Shown here piece by piece: positions 58,669 through 64,000 of a stretch of 64,000 nt of DNA (within the stretch, counting starts at the first letter, position 1; the number at the start of each line of letters is the position of its first letter). Source of the DNA: FEN-680 sp036845225 (GTDB lineage: Bacteria; Actinomycetota; Geothermincolia; Fen-727; Anoxymicrobiaceae); the NCBI GenBank assembly GCA_036845225.1, contig DAIUEJ010000001.1:62001-126000 (forward strand), read 5' to 3'. The notes beneath the pieces are model-generated. The model searched no databases and was not told where the DNA came from. It saw only the letters and a program-made list of their open reading frames with translations. A program made the translations under genes and the position numbers.

Positions 58669-60036
58669 TTAAAACGAAGGCGTCGTGCTCTCGCTGCCGT
58701 TGGAGGGCGTCGTCTCGTTGGACGGAGTCGTCCCGGTCTGGTTGGACGGGTTGCTGGGGGTAGTCGACTCCCAGGGGAACGAGTTCGTGCCGTTGTTGTT
58801 GGTGTTCGTGGTCCCCCGGTAGATGAGCGCGCCCAGCCTCGCCGCGGTCAGCTTCACCGAGGACGACTTCTTCTGGCTGAAAGTCTTGCCGGTGCCCGGC
58901 TTGACGGGCACGGTGAAACTTATCAACTGCTCGTTCCCGTTCTCTGTGCCCTGCACCGTGACGAAGACCTCACCGGAGCGCTTGGTGTTGTTGTCGTAGA
59001 TACCGGAGAGGGTCAGCGTGCCCGACTTCTGGCTGAGCAGCATGTTGCGGAATTCTATGTCGGTGCCGGTCACCGAACCGTCACCGAGCTTGAAGGCCGA
59101 GCTGCCTTTGCCCGTGAGCAGGACGGCCGCCGTGACCGCCCCGCCCACCACCAGCAGCGCGAGGATGATGATCAGGATGATGTAGACCGTCTTCATCCTC
59201 TTGCGGGGGGTGGCACCGTAAGCCTGCGGGTATTGAGCGGGATATCCAATCGGCGCGCCATATCCGGGGTATCCGGCCATCGGGGGCGGATAAGGCGGCA
59301 TGTAAGGCGGGCCGTAGGGCGGGTAGCCCCCGAAGAACGGCATCGGGGGAAAGAATCCATATGACGGGTACGGGCCGTAGGCGCCGTAGGGCGACATCGG
59401 CGGAAAACCGTAACCGTACGGCGGCATGAACTCGGAGTACTGCGGGTACTGTCCGTACGAGGTGTATGGCGAGCCCCACGCGGGGTATGCCGGTTGGGGG
59501 AAGGGCCCGGTCGGCTGCTGCGGAACGGGGGCTTCCGGCAGCGGCGCGCCTTCTTCCACGGGAGGGCCTTCGAGCAGGAACGAGTCGAGCTCGTCCGGCA
59601 TCCGCGAGGCAGGCGGCTGCTCTTCGGAGGCGCTCGGGACGATGGGAAGGCCGGCCCTCATCTGCTCGGCGGGCGTGACGCCTCCGGGTTCGGGGGTGGC
59701 CTGTTGCATTTGCGTGGGCGCCTGCTCGGCAGGCGTCGCGGGCGGAACCTGCTGAGGCCCCGGCTGCGCTTTCACGGCCGGAGGCGCGGCCGGAACCTGT
59801 TGTGCCTCAGGTGGCGCCTGCGCGGCAGGCGGACTGGCGGGGACTGCCGGCCTCACCGGTGGCGCCTGCGCGGCAGGCGGGTCCGCGGATGCGGCCGGCG
59901 CCGTGTACGTACGGGACACGAGCGGGACCCCTGCGGGCGGGACGACAGCCGCACCCGCGAGCGAGCCACTGCAGACAGCGCACACCTGTTTTCCGTCTTC
60001 GTTTTTAGTCCCGCACCGCGGGCATTGGAGCGGCAT
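58669..60036 (-). CDS. Zinc-ribbon, proline/tyrosine-rich single-pass membrane protein
   Basis: 455 residues from ATG 60036 after GGAGG. Zinc ribbon LQCPRCGTKNEDGKQVCAVC at residues 3-22; a Pro/Ala/Gln linker to about 200; a Tyr/Gly/Pro-rich stretch (PPYGPPYMPPYPPPMAGYPG) to about 285; one membrane helix (VYIILIIILALLVVGGAV); an outer domain of about 90 residues with FRNMLLSQKSGTLTLSGIYD; and a Ser/Thr/Asn-rich tail. Same overall plan as the 48026 protein (cytosolic ribbon, one helix, outer domain). Function unknown. Confidence 0.83.
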   Translation of the reverse strand: MPLQCPRCGTKNEDGKQVCAVCSGSLAGAAVVPPAGVPLVSRTYTAPAASADPPAAQAPPVRPAVPASPPAAQAPPEAQQVPAAPPAVKAQPGPQQVPPATPAEQAPTQMQQATPEPGGVTPAEQMRAGLPIVPSASEEQPPASRMPDELDSFLLEGPPVEEGAPLPEAPVPQQPTGPFPQPAYPAWGSPYTSYGQYPQYSEFMPPYGYGFPPMSPYGAYGPYPSYGFFPPMPFFGGYPPYGPPYMPPYPPPMAGYPGYGAPIGYPAQYPQAYGATPRKRMKTVYIILIIILALLVVGGAVTAAVLLTGKGSSAFKLGDGSVTGTDIEFRNMLLSQKSGTLTLSGIYDNNTKRSGEVFVTVQGTENGNEQLISFTVPVKPGTGKTFSQKKSSSVKLTAARLGALIYRGTTNTNNNGTNSFPWESTTPSNPSNQTGTTPSNETTPSNGSESTTPSF

Positions 60037-60136
60037 CCGGGCTTTCCTCCGTCCTGTCATCGCCGTGCTATGTATTATAGGCTAACATCGAGGACCGCGA
60101 GCATGACATGACGCATCACCGAGCAGTGGAGGAATC

Positions 60137-60646
60137 ATGAACGGGGACAACGGAGAGAGTGCTGATACTTGCGGGTGCCCGGCGTCGCAGGACGCGAGCC
60201 CCTGGGACAGGAAGAGCGCCATCACCAACCAGGTCCTGATGGGCGCTCCGGTGCTGGTCGGGACGGCCGCCCTCTGGCGGTACCGGCGGCGAAAGCTGCT
60301 GGTGTTCCTGCCTGCGGGGACTGCTTTCCTGACGGTCTGGCGCAGGTGGACCTGCGCGAGGTGCCAGTATTACGGCACCGAATGCTCCACCCTCCTCGGA
60401 ATCGCGACCGCGAAGATGATGCCGCGCGACACCGAGCACGAGCTTGACCGCAACATGATGACCCTGGACTTCGCTTTCCTGGGCGCAGTGATGCTCATAC
60501 CACTCCGGCAGGTCCTCAAGAGCAAACTGCTCACGGCGGCCTACCTGCTCGGCACCGTAGCCGGCTTCTACGGGATCCTCAAGAACGCGTGCCCGAGGTG
60601 CGGCAACGAGTTCTGCCCGATGAAGGACCTGGCGGGCAGGCTTTAG
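60137..60646 (+). CDS. Cysteine-rich small membrane protein, unknown
   Basis: 169 residues, ATG after GGAGG. Two hydrophobic segments (VLMGAPVLVGTAALW, LLVFLPAGTAFLTVW) then CARCQYYGTEC, a helix with acidic residues, further hydrophobic segments (FAFLGAVMLIPLRQVL, LLTAAYLLGTVAGFYGIL) and the C-terminal CPRCGNEFCP. The paired CxxC-x-C groups may bind zinc or a cluster near the membrane face. Not recognised. The last codons (GRL and the TAG stop) lie inside a copy of the dispersed repeat. Confidence 0.78.
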   Translation: MNGDNGESADTCGCPASQDASPWDRKSAITNQVLMGAPVLVGTAALWRYRRRKLLVFLPAGTAFLTVWRRWTCARCQYYGTECSTLLGIATAKMMPRDTEHELDRNMMTLDFAFLGAVMLIPLRQVLKSKLLTAAYLLGTVAGFYGILKNACPRCGNEFCPMKDLAGRL

Positions 60647-60675
60647 CCTGACCAGACGGTGCATTGGCACCTCTA
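60631..60675. repeat. Dispersed repeat, partial copy C, inverted, over the 3' end of a gene
   Basis: Its reverse complement has GGTGCCAATGCACCGT then GTCAGG ... CCTGCC, matching copy A at 41780-41905. It contains the stop codon of the membrane protein gene. Confidence 0.7.
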
Positions 60676-60682
60676 ACTTGGC

Positions 60683-60718
60683 AGGGGTGGTGCGTTTCGA
60701 AGAAATGCACCACCCCTG
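60683..60718. terminator. Strong hairpin between convergent genes
   Basis: AGGGGTGGTGC and GCACCACCCCT form an 11-bp perfect stem; the inner GTTTC/GAAAT can add pairs. No clear T-run, yet its position between two converging genes suggests a terminator. Confidence 0.55.
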
Positions 60719-60766
60719 AGTCAAATCAGATACCTTTAGGGTCAGGTTTTTTTTCTTAAGGCCGCC

Positions 60767-63280
60767 TCAGGCGACATCCTCCAGAGGCACGGCATTCTCC
60801 ACGGCCACGCGCCTGTGCCTGGACAGCCTGAAGAGGAGCGCGGGCATGAACGTCAGCGCCGCGATCAGCGACATCGCCACGCCGAACGCCGTCGCCCCCG
60901 CGAACCGCACCAGCGGCACGATCCCCGCGAGGAGCACGATCACAAAAGCCCCGCAGGTGGCGATCGCCGCCACCACGTTCGCCCTGCCCAGGTTCATCAT
61001 GGTCGTGCGGATCGCCTCCGCCGGGAAGACGTCGCCCTTGCGCATCTCCTGGATGTACCTGTGGGTGAAGATGATCCCGAAGTTGCTCCCGATGCCGATG
61101 ACCAGCGCCGAGGACAGCGACGTGACGACGTCCAGCGGGAAGCCCATCAGGGTCAGGAAGCCCAGCTCCGCCGCGACGCCCGCGAACGCGACCGTCAGGG
61201 TGATGAGCCCGTACGGGATGGACCAGAAGATGAGTATCAGCAGGAGGCCGCAGAGCCCGAGCGACAGGACGGACGACCAGGTCTCGGTGGGGATGATGTT
61301 CTTGGTCATGTCCCTGGTGAGCGGTGTGATGCCGCCCAGCTCGTAGCGGAGCCCGGCCGGCGTGAGGATTTTACCGCTGTCGCTGCCCAGCAGCAGCATC
61401 TTCTGGTTGACCACCTCGGAAGTCGGCGCGCCGCTGCCGTTGAGGCTGATCAACCCGTACTTGCGGTCCTGGCTCAGCAGTCCCCCGACTATGTACCCGC
61501 CGTTGTCCTGCGCGGTCTTGATGGCAGCCTCCGCCTCCGCCTTGGTGGCCGGAAGCTTGCCGTTGTTGGCGGAGGTGAGCGCGTCCGGGAGCCCGACGAT
61601 GGAATCCCTCGTGTAGATCTGGGTCCCGTTGTGGAAGTTCCTCGGGTCGCTCGCGATCTTGTCCTCCAGCTCCGCCATCAGCTTGAGGTTGGCCGGGTCG
61701 AGGACATCCCCGGTCACCATGATGGTGTCGGTCTGCTGGCCCCCGAAGTATTTCTCCACCGTGAAGTCGGACTTGATGCTGGGGAGCCCTTGCGGCAACA
61801 GCTTGCGAAGGTCCGAGTCGGTGGTCAGGTTCCGGCTCGTTATCAGGCCGAGCACGATGAGCACAGTGCCCGCGATTATCACGATTATCGAATGCCTGGT
61901 CGCGAGCACCGTGAACCACTCGAGCACCCGGTCGGTGACACGCGCGAAGAGGCTGCGCGACCTGCGCCGGGACAGGCCGTCGAAGTGGGTCTTCGCCTTC
62001 TCGAGCTCCTCCGCGGGCGCGCGCTCGTAGACGCGGTCGCGGATCACCATGGTCGCGGGCAGCAGGACGACCGTGAGGGCGAAGGCGAAGAAAGTCCCGA
62101 CGGCCGCCGTCACGCCGAAATCCTTGAGCGGCGGAAGGACGCTGAACTCGAAGACCAGGAAGCCGAGGATGCTGGTGATGGCCATCAGGAATATCGCCAC
62201 GCCCACGCCGATGAGAGCCACCCCGACCATCTCCACGGACCTGAACTCGTGCCCCATCTCCTCGTAATAGCGCGCGGTGAACGGGACCACGAAAGTGAGC
62301 GCGTGCCCAAGCAGCAGCGGGATGATGGCGATGGCGGTCACCGAATACGGTATCCCCACCCAGCCCGTAAAACCGAACGTCCACAGGACGCTGAGCAGGA
62401 TCACGCCGAGGGTCAGGAACGCGTCGCTGAACCTCCTGAACGCGAGGAAGATGACGAACACCACGAACCCGAGAGCGATGAGCCCGAGCAGCAGCGTCTT
62501 GTCGCGGATGTGCGTGTTGAAGTCCCGGGCGAGGGTCGGGTCGCCCGACATGTACACCTTGAGCCCCGGTATGCCGGTGAGCTTGGTCTTGAACAGGTTC
62601 TCGAGGCTCCCGGCGAGCACGATCTGCTGGTTGGGGGTCAGGGACGCGTTGGTCTTTATCATCACCAGAGCGGCCGGGTAGGTGTCGGTCTTCGGGTCGT
62701 AGATCAGGAACTTCTGCTTTCCGATCATCTGGGAGCGCACGTCGGGCACGGAGAGGTAGTCCTCTCTGACCGTCTGCTTGAAGTCCTTGCCAGTCTGTGA
62801 CTTGATCTGGTCGACGGTTATGTCGGACAGCCTTATATTGAAACCGCTCTGCGCTATCCCGGTCCTGATGTTGGCCACAAACGGGCTCAGGTAGTCGTTG
62901 ATGTTCGGCACCGGCTGCTGGAGGATGGGCGGAACACCTGCGCCTTTCTGACCCGGTATCGCAACTATCTGGCCCTTGCCCAGCGCGGGGTCCTGGTTGA
63001 TGTAGTCTTCAAGCCCTATCAGGAACTGCACGACCTTGTTGTCGGTGACGTCGGGGGCCGTGATGAGGATGGTCTCGTAGGAGGTGCCGCCGAAATTCTT
63101 GTTGAGGTCGGCGAGCGCCTTGACGCTCGGGAAGTTCTTGGGGAGCAGGCTCGGGTAGGTGACGTCGCCCTTGAGGAAGAGGAGCCCGAGCCCGAGGCCC
63201 AGCGACAGGACGATGGAAACGATGATGATGGTCCACGGAAAGCGCTTGACCTGCCTGGCTATCCACGCGAATATGCGCAT
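60767..63280 (-). CDS. MMPL/RND-superfamily transporter (HAE3-like)
   Basis: 837 residues from ATG 63280. Two repeats of one helix, a large outer loop and five helices, 12 in total. N-terminal FPWTIIIVSIVLSLGLGLGL, then loop GGTSYETILITAPDVTD; second half begins ATRHSIIVIIAGTVLIVLG with loop GGQQTDTIMVTGDV. Between the halves lies a cytosolic segment with RRRSRS. Likely exports lipids or hydrophobic compounds using the proton gradient. A longer reading upstream of 63280 is not supported. No partner or regulator gene in the same direction. Confidence 0.9.
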   Translation of the reverse strand: MRIFAWIARQVKRFPWTIIIVSIVLSLGLGLGLLFLKGDVTYPSLLPKNFPSVKALADLNKNFGGTSYETILITAPDVTDNKVVQFLIGLEDYINQDPALGKGQIVAIPGQKGAGVPPILQQPVPNINDYLSPFVANIRTGIAQSGFNIRLSDITVDQIKSQTGKDFKQTVREDYLSVPDVRSQMIGKQKFLIYDPKTDTYPAALVMIKTNASLTPNQQIVLAGSLENLFKTKLTGIPGLKVYMSGDPTLARDFNTHIRDKTLLLGLIALGFVVFVIFLAFRRFSDAFLTLGVILLSVLWTFGFTGWVGIPYSVTAIAIIPLLLGHALTFVVPFTARYYEEMGHEFRSVEMVGVALIGVGVAIFLMAITSILGFLVFEFSVLPPLKDFGVTAAVGTFFAFALTVVLLPATMVIRDRVYERAPAEELEKAKTHFDGLSRRRSRSLFARVTDRVLEWFTVLATRHSIIVIIAGTVLIVLGLITSRNLTTDSDLRKLLPQGLPSIKSDFTVEKYFGGQQTDTIMVTGDVLDPANLKLMAELEDKIASDPRNFHNGTQIYTRDSIVGLPDALTSANNGKLPATKAEAEAAIKTAQDNGGYIVGGLLSQDRKYGLISLNGSGAPTSEVVNQKMLLLGSDSGKILTPAGLRYELGGITPLTRDMTKNIIPTETWSSVLSLGLCGLLLILIFWSIPYGLITLTVAFAGVAAELGFLTLMGFPLDVVTSLSSALVIGIGSNFGIIFTHRYIQEMRKGDVFPAEAIRTTMMNLGRANVVAAIATCGAFVIVLLAGIVPLVRFAGATAFGVAMSLIAALTFMPALLFRLSRHRRVAVENAVPLEDVA

Positions 63281-63389
63281 CTCAGTCCTTCCGCCCCTGG
63301 CCCACACGTCAAGGTCACGCCTCCACCCGGCGCAAGCCTTTAGAATTATTTCTCTAGGCGGCCTTGGTTTCCTGTGATGGACGACAGGA

Positions 63390-63499
63390 GGGGTCAGGCA
63401 CCGTCCACCTTCTTGTCCACCTCCCCGGCGCCCCGGCCCCGCGCCGTCGCCAGGCATCAGAGGCCAATGTGGACAAGAAGGTGGACAGTGCCTGACCCC
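63390..63499. repeat. Palindromic element with 31-bp arms in the divergent gap
   Basis: Arms 63390-63420 and 63469-63499 pair with one mismatch (GGGGTCAGGCAC then GTCCACCTTCTTGTCCAC). The 48-bp loop is very GC-rich. It lies between the MMPL and GYD genes, which diverge. The rest of the 270-bp gap (63281-63550) shows no gene. Confidence 0.9.
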
Positions 63500-63550
63500 G
63501 TTTGTAGAATTGTGTGTTACCAGCCAAAGGCGGAAGAAAGGGGGAACGGC

Positions 63551-63835
63551 ATGCCCAGGTACATACTGCTCAGCAGCCTCACCGACGAGGGCGCGTCGAC
63601 TGTCAAGAAGAATCCCGAGAGGATCAAGGAAGTAAACAAGGACGTCGAGGCACTCGGGGGCAAGGTGGTCGACCAGTACGCCGTCATCGGCGAGTACGAC
63701 TTCATCAACATCCTCGAGGCGCCGGACATCGAGACCATCGCTCGCATCTCGGTCGAGCTGGGCTCGCGGGGCTCGGTCCACATCAAGACCCTGGCCGCGA
63801 TCCCCATCGACGAGTTCATCGCCCGCCTGAAGTAG
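63551..63835 (+). CDS. GYD-domain protein
   Basis: 94 residues, all of it the GYD ferredoxin-like dimeric alpha-beta domain: RYILLSSLTDEGASTVKKNP opening, ALGGKVVDQYAVIGEYDFIN centre (the G-x-Y-D element that names the family) and VHIKTLAAIPIDEF end. Function of the family is unknown; it resembles Lrp ligand-binding domains. GGGGGAA precedes ATG 63551. A terminator follows within 25 bases, so the gene is monocistronic. Confidence 0.9.
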   Translation: MPRYILLSSLTDEGASTVKKNPERIKEVNKDVEALGGKVVDQYAVIGEYDFINILEAPDIETIARISVELGSRGSVHIKTLAAIPIDEFIARLK

Positions 63836-63858
63836 TCAACACAGAAAACTGCGCATTA

Positions 63859-63886
63859 GCCCCGGCTCTCATGGGCCGGGGCTTTC
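63859..63886 (+). terminator. Rho-independent terminator of the GYD gene
   Basis: GCCCCGGC and GCCGGGGC form an 8-bp stem around TCTCATGG, followed by TTTCGATTT. Confidence 0.75.
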
Positions 63887-63892
63887 GATTTC

Positions 63893-63996
63893 TGCTGTGA
63901 CTCGCCGGCCGTGCATCGCTTCGCGACGCACCACCGGCGCGAATTCACACGCGCCAATGCGCGGTGCGGTCAGGTTAAAACCTGCCCGGCTGGTAC
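63893..63996. repeat. Dispersed repeat, copy B, at the right edge
   Basis: Begins TGCTGTGACTCGCCGGCCGT and matches copy A (41780-41905) along its length, with the same hairpins and a GGTCAGGTTAAAACCTGCC end. It may continue beyond the window. Confidence 0.85.
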
Positions 63997-64000
63997 TGCT

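Noticed and set aside
60815..62800. 661-codon plus-strand frame opposite the MMPL transporter
   Set aside because: Hydrophilic shadow frame; the minus strand encodes a full 12-helix transporter.
1..64000. tRNA, rRNA, integrase, transposase or phage genes
   Set aside because: None was recognised on either strand by eye; a tRNAscan-SE or Infernal run would be needed to exclude short RNAs firmly.

Overview
The window looks like a scaffold from an uncultured, high-GC, Gram-positive-type anaerobe. The gene content (paired 2-oxoacid:ferredoxin oxidoreductases, HdrABC, archaeal-type FBP aldolase/phosphatase, a GerMN lipoprotein, an RsbW-like anti-sigma kinase, many zinc-ribbon/proline-rich membrane proteins and a repeat-bearing secreted LytM-like protein) fits a deep Actinomycetota lineage of the OPB41/Geothermincolia kind. 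That placement is inference. A 100-N gap at 10636-10735 shows the window is scaffolded.

Region 1 (1-10256, all minus strand) is the energy core. One operon reads hdrC-hdrB-porG-porD-porA-porB-hdrA; hdrA runs off the left edge and is a long form with two FAD modules. After a small coiled-coil gene comes a second operon, porG-porD-porA-porB. In its porB an in-frame TGA sits exactly where the first Cys of the conserved CxxC is expected, and its porD carries an Asp in place of one cluster Cys. This is the most provocative signal in the window: a candidate selenocysteine in an iron-sulfur ligand position, or else a nonsense mutation.

Region 2 (10272-15942) holds a gapped tandem repeat and three paralogous histidine kinases, two with an N-terminal receiver and one broken. 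Region 3 (16032-30990) mixes metabolic genes (glycerate kinase, SDR, a pair of 2-hydroxyacyl-CoA dehydratase-activase-related proteins, gamma carbonic anhydrase), a giant HEAT-repeat protein, a set of lipoproteins, and an AcuB-like CBS / AcuA-like acetyltransferase pair read from overlapping divergent promoters.

Region 4 (31009-37238) has FBP aldolase/phosphatase, Rrf2 regulator, UroD-family methyltransferase-like protein, cysteine desulfurase, PlsC and a frameshifted zinc-ribbon gene. Region 5 (37304-42576) is a compact SOS mutagenesis block: lexA, dinB and a dnaE2-type polymerase whose coding sequence carries two in-frame palindromic repeat insertions.

Region 6 (42577-64000) has several zinc-ribbon plus proline-rich envelope proteins, a GT39 glycosyltransferase, 4-hydroxybutyryl-CoA dehydratase, a B12-binding radical SAM protein, a secreted repeat protein, class I FBP aldolase, a metallophosphoesterase, a LigD-type phosphoesterase, an MBL hydrolase, an MMPL transporter and a GYD protein.

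Throughout, palindromic repeats of several families sit flush against stop codons, and several genes appear to use non-ATG starts (TTG often, CTG twice, possibly ATA once) or leaderless transcripts with a -10 box exactly 6 nt before the start codon. No rRNA, tRNA, CRISPR array, integrase or transposase gene was seen.
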